Source of the DNA: Citrobacter werkmanii NBRC 105721
Lineage (GTDB): Bacteria; Pseudomonadota; Gammaproteobacteria; Enterobacterales; Enterobacteriaceae
Direction of reading: 5' to 3'
Assembly: GCA_000759755.1 (NCBI GenBank)
Contig: BBMW01000002.1
Span: 124,001 to 188,000, forward strand
Length of the DNA stretch: 64,000 bases
The translations under genes and the position numbers were made by a program. Below the pieces are notes generated by a model. It was not told the DNA's origin and ran no database searches. It saw only the letters and a program-made list of their open reading frames with translations. Position 1 is the first letter of the stretch; the number at the start of each line of letters is the position of its first letter. Shown in pieces: positions 53,132-64,000 of this stretch.

Positions 53132-54103
53132 TTACTGTTGCAGTTCTTTCTCAGTGAAGAGATCGGCAAACAGTGCAGTGCTCAGATAACGCTCACCCGA
53201 TGACGGTAGAATAACCACTATATTCTTATTGGTAAAGGTTTCATCTTCCTGGAGCTTAAGCGCGGCAGCAACCGCGGCACCGGAAGAGATCCCCGCCAGA
53301 ATACCTTCTTCTTCCATCAGGCGACGCGCGGTAGAAATAGCTTCATCGTTGGTGATGGCAACGACTTTATCGATAAGCTTCAGATCAAGGTTACCTGGAA
53401 TGAAGCCTGCGCCGATACCCTGTATTTTATGCGGGCCTGGTTTGAGTTCTTCGCCCGCCAGGGCCTGGGCGATAACCGGTGAGTCGGTCGGTTCTACCGC
53501 GACGGTGATCAGATCCGTTTTACCTTTGGTGCCTTTAATGTAACGGGTCACGCCAGTCAGCGTACCGCCGGTGCCGACGCCGGAAATAAAGACATCAACC
53601 TGGCCATCGGTATCTTCCCAGATTTCCGGGCCGGTGGTTTTTTCGTGGATTTCCGGGTTGGCCGGGTTGCTGAACTGCTGCAGCAACAGGAATTTTTCCG
53701 GATCGCTGGCCACAATTTCTTCCGCTTTCTGGATCGCGCCCTTCATCCCTTTTGCGCCTTCGGTCAGCACCAGATTCGCGCCCAGCGCTTTTAACAGCTT
53801 GCGGCGCTCAATGCTCATGGTTTCCGGCATGGTTAACGTCAACTTGTAACCACGTGCGGCGGCAACGTAGGCCAGCGCAATCCCGGTGTTGCCGCTGGTC
53901 GGTTCAACCAGCTCAACGCCCGGTTTCAGCACCCCACGTTTTTCGGCATCCCAAATCATATTGGCACCGATACGGCATTTAACGCTAAAGCTCGGGTTAC
54001 GTGATTCCACCTTCGCCAGAATGCGTCCGTTACCGATACGGTTCAGTCGAACCAGCGGCGTATGACCGATAGTCAGCGAGTTGTCTTCAAAAATCTTACT
54101 CAT
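53132..54103 (-). CDS. cysK: Cysteine synthase A (O-acetylserine sulfhydrylase A)
   Basis: Makes cysteine from O-acetylserine and sulfide; also binds CysE in the cysteine synthase complex. The 323-residue protein has PLP Lys42 in [11 protein letters not shown] and the phosphate loop EPTSGNTG near residue 68. Its C-terminus is typical of the CysK type. The upstream 163 bases should hold a CysB-controlled promoter. Confidence 0.97.
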   Translation of the reverse strand: MSKIFEDNSLTIGHTPLVRLNRIGNGRILAKVESRNPSFSVKCRIGANMIWDAEKRGVLKPGVELVEPTSGNTGIALAYVAAARGYKLTLTMPETMSIERRKLLKALGANLVLTEGAKGMKGAIQKAEEIVASDPEKFLLLQQFSNPANPEIHEKTTGPEIWEDTDGQVDVFISGVGTGGTLTGVTRYIKGTKGKTDLITVAVEPTDSPVIAQALAGEELKPGPHKIQGIGAGFIPGNLDLKLIDKVVAITNDEAISTARRLMEEEGILAGISSGAAVAAALKLQEDETFTNKNIVVILPSSGERYLSTALFADLFTEKELQQ

Positions 54104-54228
54104 GGCCTGTCCTTAACTGTATGAAATTGGGATACCGCTTCAGCATACCTGTTGAGAAAGTATGGGGAAGTAAGGAAATCGCATATCTATATGCTGATGG
54201 GAAATAATGCCTTGCAGTATGGAATAAG

Positions 54229-54252
54229 AGCGGGCATAAGCCAGCCCGCTTT
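54229..54252 (-). terminator. Weak hairpin after cysZ
   Basis: AGCGGGC (54229-54235) and GCCCGCT (54244-54250) pair perfectly, 17 bases after the cysZ stop on the minus strand. The tract after it on that strand is only partly T-rich. Confidence 0.5.
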
Positions 54253-54266
54253 TACACATTTTTGCA

Positions 54267-55028
54267 TTACTTCCATAACGCGTGCTTAGCACGATAGCAG
54301 TCTACCCACATCGCCGTGGCGCCACAAACCGCCACCGGCATGATGAACAGATTGAGCACCGGGATCATGGTGAACAGGCTGGTCAACGCGCCAAACTGCA
54401 TATTGGTCACCTTACGCGTACGCAGCGCAATGCGCATTTCCTTAAAGGGAACCTTATGGTTATCAAACGGATAATCGCAATACTGAATGGCCAGCATCCA
54501 CGCGCTGAACAGGAACCACAGCACCGGGGCGACGGTCTGTCCAATGCCGGGAATAAAATAGAGGATCAGCAACACGAAAGCGCGCGGGAGATACCACGCC
54601 AGCTTTTGCCATTCACGCTTCATAATGCGTGGAACGTCTTTCATGATGCCGAGAACGCCAGTGTCGGGTGGCGTTGCGCCCGTTAAGCGCGCTTCAAGTT
54701 GCTCCGCCAGTAAACCGTTAAACGGTGCGGCAATCCAGTTGGCAATGGTGGAGAACAAGTAGCCGAACACTAACAGTACGGAGATGGTGACGATCGGCCA
54801 CAGTAAATAGCTGAGCCATTGAAGCCAGTCAGGTACGTGGCTCATCAACGCAGGGATCCAGCTATCGAGTTGGGTAAATAACCACCAGAATGCGCCGCCC
54901 ATCAACAGGATATTCACCAGCAAAGGCAGAATAACAAACCGACGAATGCCCGGTTGGGAGATGAGCTTCCATCCCTGAGAAAAGTAATAAAGGCCGCTGC
55001 GAGGTACAACTGCAGATGATGAAACCAT
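54267..55028 (-). CDS. cysZ: CysZ, sulfate transporter
   Basis: An inner-membrane protein needed for sulfate uptake at low concentration. The 253-residue reading from ATG 55028 matches E. coli; the frame is open to 55148 but the extra 40 residues lack family resemblance. There are hydrophobic segments near residues 30-50, 65-90 and 150-175 and near 210-230, with the conserved [18 protein letters not shown] stretch. AAGGAG lies 12 bases before the start, a long spacing. It is divergent from zipA. Confidence 0.94.
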   Translation of the reverse strand: MVSSSAVVPRSGLYYFSQGWKLISQPGIRRFVILPLLVNILLMGGAFWWLFTQLDSWIPALMSHVPDWLQWLSYLLWPIVTISVLLVFGYLFSTIANWIAAPFNGLLAEQLEARLTGATPPDTGVLGIMKDVPRIMKREWQKLAWYLPRAFVLLILYFIPGIGQTVAPVLWFLFSAWMLAIQYCDYPFDNHKVPFKEMRIALRTRKVTNMQFGALTSLFTMIPVLNLFIMPVAVCGATAMWVDCYRAKHALWK

Positions 55029-55258
55029 GGTCAGGACATACTCCTTGTTATATAAGCTCTGGTAAACCTGGTGTATCTTACCGGGTTGTTGAGCGTTAAG
55101 CTGTTCGGAAATGTTCGAAAAAACAGCAAAAAGCACAATTTTGTTCATCTTTATGCCGTGAAAGCCAAGAGTGCACTTGCACTTGGCGTAATCGACAAAT
55201 ACTCTTAGTGAGTAAATGTTTGCCGTGGTGGCAAGGTGTTAGAACAACAGAGAATATA

Positions 55259-56272
55259 ATGATGCAGGATTTGCGTCTGATATTAATCATTGTTGGCGCG
55301 ATCGCCATAATCGCTTTACTGGTACATGGTTTTTGGACTAGCCGTAAAGAGCGGTCTTCTATATTCCGCGATCGCCCACTGAAACGCATGAAGTCTAAAC
55401 GTGAAGACGAGGATTCGTTCGACGACAACGTCGAGGAAGACGAAGGCGTGGGCGAAGTTCGCGTTCATCGTGTGAATCATGCTCCCGGTAACGCGCAGGA
55501 ACATGGTGTTCCTCCTCAGTCGCCGCAACACCAGTACCAGCCGCCTTATGCGTCTGCTCAGCCGCGTCCAACCGCGCAGCAGCCTGCACAAGAGCCGGTA
55601 CCGCCGCCGCATGTTCAGCAGCCGCCTCAGCCTGTTCAACCGCAACAGCCTGTGCAACATCAGCCTGTTCAGCCGCAACCGGTGCAACAGCCGGTGCAGC
55701 ATCAGCCTGTTGCCCCTCAGGTTCAGCAGCCGGTGCAGCAGGCTCCGCAACCTGCGCCACAAACCTTCCAGCCAGCAGAGCCTGTCGTTGAACATCAACC
55801 GCAGCCTGAGCCGGTAGTCGAAGAAGCGCCTGTTGCAGAAAAACCGCAGCGTAAAGAAGCGGTCATCATTATGAACGTTGCGGCCCACCATGGTAGCGAG
55901 CTCAACGGTGATGTGCTGCTTAACAGCATTCAGCAAGCCGGTTTTAAATTTGGCGATATGAATATTTTCCATCGCCATTTGAGCCCGGATGGTAGTGGTC
56001 CGTCGCTGTTCAGTCTTGCCAACATGGTTAATCCTGGGACGTTTGACCCGGAGATGACGGGCGACTTCAGCACGCCTGGCGTGACTATTTTTATGCAGGT
56101 TCCGTCCTATGGCGACGAGCTGCAAAACTTTAAGCTGATGCTGCAGTCCGCGCAGCACATTGCTGATGAAGTTGGCGGTGTGGTGCTCGACGATCAACGT
56201 CGTATGATGACGCCGCAGAAACTGCGCGAATATCAGGACCGCATCCGCGAAGTTAAAGAATCTCACGCCTGA
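55259..56272 (+). CDS. zipA: ZipA, FtsZ-anchoring cell division protein
   Basis: ZipA tethers FtsZ to the membrane at the division site. The 337-residue protein has an N-terminal membrane helix (about 5-26, [21 protein letters not shown]), a charged segment, a long Pro/Gln/Val linker (about 80-195) and the C-terminal FtsZ-binding domain ([18 protein letters not shown] onward). It is about 9 residues longer than E. coli ZipA, all in the linker, which is built of PVQ/PQ/QHQ repeats. Start at 55259 gives the MMQDLR beginning. Confidence 0.96.
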   Translation: MMQDLRLILIIVGAIAIIALLVHGFWTSRKERSSIFRDRPLKRMKSKREDEDSFDDNVEEDEGVGEVRVHRVNHAPGNAQEHGVPPQSPQHQYQPPYASAQPRPTAQQPAQEPVPPPHVQQPPQPVQPQQPVQHQPVQPQPVQQPVQHQPVAPQVQQPVQQAPQPAPQTFQPAEPVVEHQPQPEPVVEEAPVAEKPQRKEAVIIMNVAAHHGSELNGDVLLNSIQQAGFKFGDMNIFHRHLSPDGSGPSLFSLANMVNPGTFDPEMTGDFSTPGVTIFMQVPSYGDELQNFKLMLQSAQHIADEVGGVVLDDQRRMMTPQKLREYQDRIREVKESHA

Positions 56273-56301
56273 TTTACTTCTGGCGTGACATCTCCTTGCT
56301 A

Positions 56302-56326
56302 AACCCCCGCCTGTCGGGGGTTTTTT
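56302..56326 (+). terminator. Terminator between zipA and ligA
   Basis: AACCCCCG (56302-56309) and CGGGGGTT (56315-56322) form the stem, followed by six T. It lies 18 bases before ligA, so ligA may rely on readthrough or its own promoter. Confidence 0.9.
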
Positions 56327-56334
56327 ATCATTGA

Positions 56335-58359
<2,025 letters not shown>

Positions 58360-58360
58360 G

Positions 58361-58579
58361 ATGGAAAAAGAGCAGCTGGTTGAAATCGCCAACACCGTGA
58401 TGCCCTTTGGCAAATATAAGGGGCGTCGGCTGATTGATGTCCCGGAAGAGTATCTGCTGTGGTTTGCCCGTAAGGATGAATTCCCGCCGGGTAAACTGGG
58501 CGAGCTGATGCAAATCACGCTGCTGATTAAAACTGAGGGGCTGACGCAACTGGTGCAGCCCCTGAAACGCCCGCTTTAA
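58361..58579 (+). CDS. ypeB: YpeB, DUF3820 small protein
   Basis: The 72-residue protein starts MEKEQLVEIANTVMPFGKYKGRRL. The MPFGKYKG motif is the hallmark of the DUF3820/putative quorum-sensing-regulated family; function is not established to me. The ATG at 58361 is one base after the ligA stop, so it is likely translated by reinitiation. Its stop overlaps the convergent yfeH end by 4 bases. Confidence 0.92.
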   Translation: MEKEQLVEIANTVMPFGKYKGRRLIDVPEEYLLWFARKDEFPPGKLGELMQITLLIKTEGLTQLVQPLKRPL

Positions 58580-59574
58580 GCTTTTGCGGCGGGGCTTTTC
58601 TGCTGCGCCTGCAATGCGTCCGTCTGTTGCTTGTAGCGACGGGCCAATACGGCGCAGACCATCAGCTGAATTTGATGGAAGATCATCAACGGCAGCACCA
58701 TCATGCCAATCACCGAAGTCGGGAACAGAATATTTGCCATTGGGATCCCATTCGCCAGGCTCTTTTTCGAACCGCAGAAGACAATGGTGATTTCATCGGC
58801 TTTATTGAAGCCGCATTTCCGGGCAACAAAGACGTTTATGCCAATCACAATTGCCAGCAGAACGATGCTGACCACGCTGATAAAAAGCAGTGAGCCAATT
58901 CCTACTTTGTGCCAGATCCCGTTAACGACGGCTTCGCTAAAGGCGGAGTACACCACCAGTAAAATGGAGGATTGGTCCGTTTTGGCGATCCATTTTTTAT
59001 GTCGTGATACCCAGTTACCAATCCATGGACGCGAAAGATGTCCCAACACGAATGGCAGCAGCAGTTGCAGCATAATTTTCCCCACCTGCTCCAGGCTGCC
59101 TTCCGCGCCGTGCATATTCATCACCAGGCCTACCAGCAGTGGTGAAAGGAAAATACCCAGCAGGCTGGAGGCCGAAGCGGAGCACACGGCGGCGGCGACG
59201 TTACCTCCGGCCAGCGATGTAAAGGCGATGGCCGACTGCACCGTGGCCGGCAAAATACACAGATACAGGAAACCGGAATACAGCATCGGGTCAACATTGA
59301 CCGGTGCCCACCACGCGAACAGAACACCCAATACCGGGAAGACGACGAAAGTGCTGCACATGACCCACAGATGCAAACGCCAGTGGCTACCACCGGCAAT
59401 AATGGCCTCACGCGACAGCTTTGCCCCGTGCATAAAAAACAGCAGGGCAATGGCGGCGGTGGTTAAGCCTTCAAAAAAAGGGACAAAACCGCCCTCGGCC
59501 GGGAAAAAGGAAGCCAGTAAAACGACGGTAATTAGCGTTATCGTGAACGGATCAAGAATACGAAATAGTTTCAT
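58576..59574 (-). CDS. yfeH: YfeH, bile acid:sodium symporter family protein
   Basis: A 332-residue membrane protein with about nine or ten hydrophobic helices and the SBF-like motif FCGSKKSLANGIPMANILFP near residue 265. Length matches E. coli YfeH. Substrate is unknown. It is divergent from the LysR gene yfeR with 89 bases between starts, a classic regulator/target layout. Confidence 0.92.
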   Translation of the reverse strand: MKLFRILDPFTITLITVVLLASFFPAEGGFVPFFEGLTTAAIALLFFMHGAKLSREAIIAGGSHWRLHLWVMCSTFVVFPVLGVLFAWWAPVNVDPMLYSGFLYLCILPATVQSAIAFTSLAGGNVAAAVCSASASSLLGIFLSPLLVGLVMNMHGAEGSLEQVGKIMLQLLLPFVLGHLSRPWIGNWVSRHKKWIAKTDQSSILLVVYSAFSEAVVNGIWHKVGIGSLLFISVVSIVLLAIVIGINVFVARKCGFNKADEITIVFCGSKKSLANGIPMANILFPTSVIGMMVLPLMIFHQIQLMVCAVLARRYKQQTDALQAQQKSPAAKA

Positions 59575-59663
59575 AAAAGCTCCTGAAATTCGGTAGGAAC
59601 ATTTTGCGTTTTTCCGTTTGAGAAATAAAATTGATTTATTGCATCCATATATGAATCGAATAG

Positions 59664-60590
59664 ATGAATTACTCTCTGCGTCAGCTCCGTATTTTTGTTA
59701 CCGTCGCTCAGGCTAAAAGTTTTAGCCGGGCGGGGGATATCATTGGCTTAAGCCAGTCGGCAGTCAGCCATAGCGTTAAAGAGCTGGAAGGGCAGACGGG
59801 CGTCCGGTTATTAGATAGAACAACGCGAGAAGTGGTACTGACAGAAGCCGGGCATCAGTTGGCGGCACGACTGGAGCGTATTCTGGATGAACTGCACAGC
59901 ACCCTGCGTGAAGCAGGCCAGGTGGGGACACAGTTAACCGGAACGGTGCGCGTTGCCGCCAGCCAGACGATCTCCGCGCACCTGATTCCACAGTGTATTG
60001 CCCAGAGTAATCAGCTTTATCCTGCGATCGATTTTGTGCTGCACGACAGGCCACAGCAGTGGGTGCTGGAAAGCATTCGCCAGGGAGAAGTCGATTTTGG
60101 CATTGTGATTGATCCTGGTGCTGTGACCGATCTGCAGTGTGAAGCCGTACTGTCCGAACCTTTCCTGTTGCTGTGTCGGCAGGATCATCCGTTAGCCCAG
60201 CGGGAATGGGTAAACTGGCAGGATCTCTATCATGAGCGTCTGGTGCTACAGGATTACGCTTCCGGCAGTCGACCGCTGATCGATGCGGCGCTGGCCCACT
60301 TTTCGATTGATGCCAATATTGTTCAGGAGATTGGTCACCCGGCTACGTTGTTTCCGATGGTAGAGGCGGGCATTGGTATCAGCGTACTGCCCGCGCTGGC
60401 GCTTCCTCTGCCACAGGGCAGCCATTTGCAGGTAAAACGCCTGACGCCGGTTGTGGAACGACAATTGATGCTGGCACGACGTAAAAATCGTTCTTTATCG
60501 ACTGCAGCCCAGGCGCTGTGGGACGTAGTGCGGATGCAGGCCAGTGAATTAACCGCCGGTCGTGCCCGAGATCCGTTGTATCAGATATAA
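59664..60590 (+). CDS. yfeR: YfeR, LysR-family transcriptional regulator
   Basis: A 308-residue LTTR with the N-terminal winged helix ([38 protein letters not shown] region) and a C-terminal effector-binding fold. It is divergent from yfeH, which YfeR has been reported to regulate in Salmonella in response to osmolarity. No strong Shine-Dalgarno precedes the ATG at 59664. Its 3' end overlaps the FlxA-like gene on the other strand by 10 bases. Confidence 0.93.
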   Translation: MNYSLRQLRIFVTVAQAKSFSRAGDIIGLSQSAVSHSVKELEGQTGVRLLDRTTREVVLTEAGHQLAARLERILDELHSTLREAGQVGTQLTGTVRVAASQTISAHLIPQCIAQSNQLYPAIDFVLHDRPQQWVLESIRQGEVDFGIVIDPGAVTDLQCEAVLSEPFLLLCRQDHPLAQREWVNWQDLYHERLVLQDYASGSRPLIDAALAHFSIDANIVQEIGHPATLFPMVEAGIGISVLPALALPLPQGSHLQVKRLTPVVERQLMLARRKNRSLSTAAQALWDVVRMQASELTAGRARDPLYQI

Positions 60591-60922
60591 ATATCGACCT
60601 GATGTTGGCCGGTAGCATTGTTGACGCCCTCAGCTTTTCTTTGATCGGCGCTTTGCTTTTGCTGTGACTCCTCGGCCTGCTGGCGCAACAATTGAGCCAG
60701 CTGTGCTTGTAACATCTTGATTTGAGTCTGAATAAGCTCTTGCTGCTCGCGTTTCTGCTCAACACTGCCACTGCTATTGGGGATATCTTTGAGCTGCTGG
60801 GTTAGCTTGGTTATCTTTTGGGTGATTTGTGCAATTTTTGCGGAGATGTCATTCCCAGCTGATGCTTTTCCACCGCCGCTACTGCTTTGAACAGTTGGGG
60901 TGGAAACGTTGATAGTTGTCAT
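60581..60922 (-). CDS. FlxA-like coiled-coil protein
   Basis: A 113-residue hydrophilic protein: Ser/Gly-rich N-terminus (1-25), then a long Gln/Lys/Leu heptad-like coiled coil (about 26-95) and a short tail HQVDIYI. It resembles the FlxA family; E. coli flxA is a FliA-dependent gene of unknown role. The ATG at 60922 is preferred to 60940 because AGGAA lies 5-9 bases before it and 60940 would sit at the likely transcript start. A flagellar sigma-28 promoter lies 28 bases upstream. It interrupts the yfeR-xapA interval. Confidence 0.82.
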   Translation of the reverse strand: MTTINVSTPTVQSSSGGGKASAGNDISAKIAQITQKITKLTQQLKDIPNSSGSVEQKREQQELIQTQIKMLQAQLAQLLRQQAEESQQKQSADQRKAEGVNNATGQHQVDIYI

Positions 60923-60949
60923 ACGGATTCCTCGTGCCATAAAACATGA

Positions 60950-60976
60950 GTATCGGCATCAGCGAACAGAACTTCA
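60950..60976 (-). promoter_or_regulatory. Sigma-28 (FliA) promoter for the FlxA-like gene
   Basis: On the minus strand TGAAGTTC, 11 bases, GCCGATAC. The FliA consensus is TAAAGTTT-N11-GCCGATAA, so 13 of 16 positions match with exact spacing. The -10 is 28 bases before the start codon, leaving a short leader with its ribosome binding site. Confidence 0.75.
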
Positions 60977-61212
60977 GCGACAATACGGCCGAGTGGAGTT
61001 TAATCATTAAAATCCCAAACCTTCATGTATCTGTATTCCTGTGCCATTTCTGGCTCGAAAATAATGTGATTTCAAGCTAATTTAGTGCAACTCATCGATA
61101 CAGATTTACTATCGCTTATCGGGATAAACGGTATTGGTAATCGATTGCGTAGTCCCGCTATAACAGTCCGGTACGCGATGTTATTTCGATTACTCAGTAT
61201 TAAGGATATCTC

Positions 61213-62046
61213 ATGAGCCACTCTCTTTTCTCGCAAAATCCCTGGTACAGCGCCGATATTATTCGTAGCTATAAGCCGGATTTCACTCCACGTGTCGCTT
61301 TTATTCTTGGCTCAGGCCTGGGCGCGTTGGCGGATCAAATTGAGGATGCGGTGGCCATCTCTTACGAGAAACTTCCCGGGTTCCCGGTGAGCACCGTTCA
61401 CGGTCATGCCGGTGAACTTGTGCTGGGAAATCTGGCGGGCGTACCGGTGGCCTGTATGAAAGGTCGCGGGCATTTTTATGAAGGGCGCGGTATGACGGTG
61501 ATGACCGATGCCATTCGCACACTGAAGCTGCTGGGCTGTGAACTGTTATTTTGTACTAATGCCGCAGGCTCCCTCCGCCCTGAAGTTGGGCCAGGTAGTC
61601 TGGTTGCGCTTAGCGATCACATCAATACGATGCCTGGTACACCGATGGTGGGACTTAACGATGAGCGTTTTGGCGAGCGATTCTTTTCGCTGGCGAATGC
61701 CTATGATGCTGAATATCGTGCAATCCTACAAACCGTTGCCGCAGAAGAAGGTTTCCCGCTGAGCGAAGGCGTATTTGTCTCTTATCCGGGGCCAAATTTT
61801 GAAACCGCGGCAGAAATTCGCATGATGCAAATCATTGGTGGCGATGTGGTGGGGATGTCGGTGGTGCCTGAAGTTATCTCTGCACGCCACTGCGGTCTGA
61901 AAGTGGTTGCGGTCGCAGCTATCACTAACCTGGCTGAAGGGTTGGGCGATGTGAAATTATCTCACGCGCAGACGCTGGCGGCAGCTGAACTTTCTCGGCA
62001 GAATTTTATCAATCTGATCTGCGGCTTTTTGCGCAAACTGGCCTGA
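61213..62046 (+). CDS. xapA: Xanthosine phosphorylase (purine nucleoside phosphorylase II)
   Basis: Splits xanthosine, inosine and guanosine to base and ribose-1-phosphate. The 277-residue protein is a trimeric-type PNP with GSGLGALAD near residue 32, MKGRGHFYEG near 84, the TNAAGSL segment near 116 and GDVVGMSVVPEV near 212. AAGGATATCTC precedes the ATG. A hairpin separates it from xapB. Confidence 0.96.
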   Translation: MSHSLFSQNPWYSADIIRSYKPDFTPRVAFILGSGLGALADQIEDAVAISYEKLPGFPVSTVHGHAGELVLGNLAGVPVACMKGRGHFYEGRGMTVMTDAIRTLKLLGCELLFCTNAAGSLRPEVGPGSLVALSDHINTMPGTPMVGLNDERFGERFFSLANAYDAEYRAILQTVAAEEGFPLSEGVFVSYPGPNFETAAEIRMMQIIGGDVVGMSVVPEVISARHCGLKVVAVAAITNLAEGLGDVKLSHAQTLAAAELSRQNFINLICGFLRKLA

Positions 62047-62059
62047 ATAATTAGAAAAT

Positions 62060-62087
62060 GACCCCGCTTGCGGGGTCTTACTTTTTT
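62060..62087 (+). terminator. Hairpin with T tract between xapA and xapB
   Basis: GACCCCG (62060-62066) and CGGGGTC (62071-62077) pair perfectly around CTTG; TTACTTTTTT follows. It likely attenuates transcription into xapB. Confidence 0.75.
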
Positions 62088-62103
62088 GGCAAGGAACGGG
62101 AAA

Positions 62104-63360
62104 ATGGGTATCGCATCTCGCTTAAAGCTCATGTCGTTTTTGCAATATTTCATCTGGGGAAGCTGGCTGGTCACCCTGGGTTCTTACATGATTAATACCC
62201 TTGATTTTACCGGCGCGAATGTGGGTATGGTCTACAGTTCAAAAGGGCTGGCGGCGATAATCATGCCGGGCATTATGGGGATCATCGCCGATAAATGGCT
62301 ACGCGCCGAACGCGCCTATATGCTTTGTCATCTGGTCTGCGCGGGGGTGTTGCTATACGCCACCACCGTTACTGATCCCCAGACGATGTTTTGGGTGATG
62401 TTGGTTAACGCGATGGCATATATGCCGACGATTGCGTTATCGAACAGCGTCTCATACTCATGCCTTGCACAATCGGGTCAGGATCCGGTCACCGCTTTCC
62501 CCCCCATTCGCGTGTTTGGCACTATAGGGTTTATTGTGGCCATGTGGACGGTGAGCCTGATGGGACTGGAGCTCAGCAGTGCGCAACTGTATATCGCTTC
62601 TGGCGCATCGTTATTGCTGGCGCTGTATGCGTTGACGTTGCCGAAAATTCCGGTTGCAGAGAAGAAAGCGAACACAACGCTTGCCAGCAAGCTTGGGCTG
62701 GATGCTTTTGTTTTGTTTAAAAATCCACGCATGGCTATCTTCTTTTTGTTTGCGATGATGTTGGGGGCGGTACTGCAAATCACTAATGTTTTCGGCAATC
62801 CGTTCCTGCATGATTTTGCCCGTAATCCTGAGTTTGCCGACAGTTTTGTGGTGAAGTATCCCTCTATCCTGCTTTCAGTTTCGCAGATGGCGGAAGTGGG
62901 CTTTATCCTCACCATCCCGTTCTTCCTCAAACGCTTTGGTATTAAAACGGTAATGCTAATGAGCATGCTGGCGTGGACGCTGCGCTTTGGTTTTTTTGCC
63001 TTTGGCGATCCGTCCCCGGTCGGCTTTGTTATGCTGCTGATGTCGATGATTGTCTACGGTTGCGCGTTTGATTTCTTCAATATTTCAGGATCGGTGTTTG
63101 TAGAGCAGGAAGTGAGTTCTAACATTCGCGCCAGTGCGCAGGGGCTATTTATGACGATGGTCAACGGCGTGGGCGCTTGGGTGGGTTCAATCCTGAGCGG
63201 GATGGCGGTAGATTACTTCTCTGTCGATGGCGTTAAGGATTGGCAAACCATCTGGCTGGTGTTTGCCGCGTATGCGTTAGCGCTTGCGGTTATCTTTGCG
63301 TTGTTCTTCAAATATAAACATGACCCTGAACGGCGGGTGCAGAAATCACTGGCACATTAA
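62104..63360 (+). CDS. xapB: XapB, xanthosine permease
   Basis: A 418-residue nucleoside:H+ symporter of the NupG branch of the major facilitator superfamily, with twelve predicted helices. The start MGIASRLKLMSFLQYFIWGSW and the length match E. coli XapB; an earlier ATG at 62068 lies in the terminator hairpin and is rejected. AAGGAACGGGAAA is the ribosome binding site. Confidence 0.95.
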   Translation: MGIASRLKLMSFLQYFIWGSWLVTLGSYMINTLDFTGANVGMVYSSKGLAAIIMPGIMGIIADKWLRAERAYMLCHLVCAGVLLYATTVTDPQTMFWVMLVNAMAYMPTIALSNSVSYSCLAQSGQDPVTAFPPIRVFGTIGFIVAMWTVSLMGLELSSAQLYIASGASLLLALYALTLPKIPVAEKKANTTLASKLGLDAFVLFKNPRMAIFFLFAMMLGAVLQITNVFGNPFLHDFARNPEFADSFVVKYPSILLSVSQMAEVGFILTIPFFLKRFGIKTVMLMSMLAWTLRFGFFAFGDPSPVGFVMLLMSMIVYGCAFDFFNISGSVFVEQEVSSNIRASAQGLFMTMVNGVGAWVGSILSGMAVDYFSVDGVKDWQTIWLVFAAYALALAVIFALFFKYKHDPERRVQKSLAH

Positions 63361-63461
63361 CGTGACATTAGCGGCGGGGTCCTGATACCTGCCGTTTCAT
63401 GTTCTGCGCTGCGATGTGGTAACTTTGCGCATTATCCTTTGTCCTCAGGAGCGCACTATCC

Positions 63462-64000
63462 ATGGAACGCACGCACCGTATCGATCTGAAGTTACTGCGT
63501 TATTTTCTTGCTGTCGCAGAAGAACTGCATTTTGGACGCGCTGCTGCTCGCCTGAATATGTCGCAACCACCGCTCAGTACGCATATTAAAGAGCTGGAAC
63601 AACAGCTCGGCACTTTGCTATTTATCCGACATTCTCGCAGTGTAGCCTTAACTCACGCCGGAAAAATTTTGATGGAAGAGTCGCGCCGATTGCTATCCAG
63701 TGCGAATCAGGCGCTGGCGAGAGTCGAGCAGATTGGTCGCGGCGAGGCGGGGCGGATTGAGCTTGGTGTTATCGGGACGGCGATGTGGGGGAAAATGCGC
63801 CCCGTGATGCGGCGTTTCTTAAAAGATAACCCTAACGTTGAGGTGCTGTTTCGCGAGAACATGCCTGCAATGCAGATGACGATGCTGGAACGACGTGAAC
63901 TGGATGCGGGAATTTGGCGGATGGCCACTGAGCCTTCTCCTGGATTTACCAGCCTGCGTTTGCACGAATCCTCTTTTCTGGTGGCGATGCCAGAAGAGCA
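63462..64000 (+). CDS. xapR: XapR, LysR-family activator of xapAB (3' end outside window)
   Basis: The frame is open from ATG 63462 to the window end: 179 codons of an expected 294 or so. The N-terminal LTTR winged helix is clear (LLRYFLAVAEELHFGRAAARLNMSQPPLST region, residues about 10-40), followed by the start of the effector domain. In E. coli XapR activates xapAB on xanthosine. AGGAG lies 12 bases before the ATG, a rather long spacing. The gene follows xapB by 101 bases, with no terminator seen. Confidence 0.93.
   Translation, partial: MERTHRIDLKLLRYFLAVAEELHFGRAAARLNMSQPPLSTHIKELEQQLGTLLFIRHSRSVALTHAGKILMEESRRLLSSANQALARVEQIGRGEAGRIELGVIGTAMWGKMRPVMRRFLKDNPNVEVLFRENMPAMQMTMLERRELDAGIWRMATEPSPGFTSLRLHESSFLVAMPEE

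Overview
The window is a stretch of ordinary chromosome from an enterobacterium close to Escherichia, Salmonella and Citrobacter. Nearly every gene can be named by its close resemblance to E. coli or Salmonella proteins, and the order follows the E. coli bamC-to-xapR region. It is not E. coli K-12. The ethanolamine operon is uninterrupted, PdxK is the longer Salmonella-type protein, and a MocR regulator (ptsJ) plus a glutamine amidotransferase (yfeJ) sit beside pdxK. My best guess is Citrobacter or a near relative; this is inference from gene content.

Layout. 1-7.7 kb: end of bamC, purC, the metallopeptidase ypfJ, tmcA, ypfH, then ypfN, dapE and yffB on the minus strand, and the 19-residue gene ypfM. 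7.7-15 kb: acrD efflux pump with a recognisable BaeR box, narQ nitrate sensor and the divergent oxidoreductase gene aegA. 15-21.3 kb: nudK, ypfG, tktB and maeB. 21.4-36.3 kb: the complete 17-gene ethanolamine utilisation operon eutSPQTDMNEJGHABCLKR, encoding a bacterial microcompartment, its B12-dependent lyase, downstream aldehyde/alcohol/acetyl-phosphate enzymes, a transporter and its activator. 36.4-41.9 kb: amiA-hemF, ypeA-yfeZ, yfeY-yfeX, ucpA. 42-46.8 kb: cysPTWA sulfate/thiosulfate importer and cysM. 46.9-50.1 kb: a vitamin B6 divergon (ptsJ-yfeJ facing pdxK and a small unknown gene). 50.1-55 kb: PTS genes crr, ptsI, ptsH, then cysK and cysZ. 55.2-58.6 kb: zipA, ligA, ypeB. 58.6-64 kb: yfeH/yfeR, a FlxA-like gene, xapA, xapB and the start of xapR.

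Functional links. Sulfur assimilation is spread over three nearby units (cysPTWA-cysM, cysK, cysZ). The eut genes form one coupled unit with many overlapping starts, a candidate CRP site before eutS and a repetitive extragenic (REP) element between eutG and eutH. No prophage, integrase, insertion sequence, tRNA, rRNA or CRISPR array was seen.

I found no wholly new multi-gene system. The most rewarding points are: a correctly spaced flagellar sigma-28 promoter in front of the FlxA-like gene; a Cys79-to-Ser change in the metal-binding motif of EutT; the ptsJ-yfeJ/pdxK-small gene cluster with a two-turn direct repeat between the divergent genes; and hairpins at unusual places in the eut operon. 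Family names and E. coli/Salmonella comparisons come from memory, not from a search.
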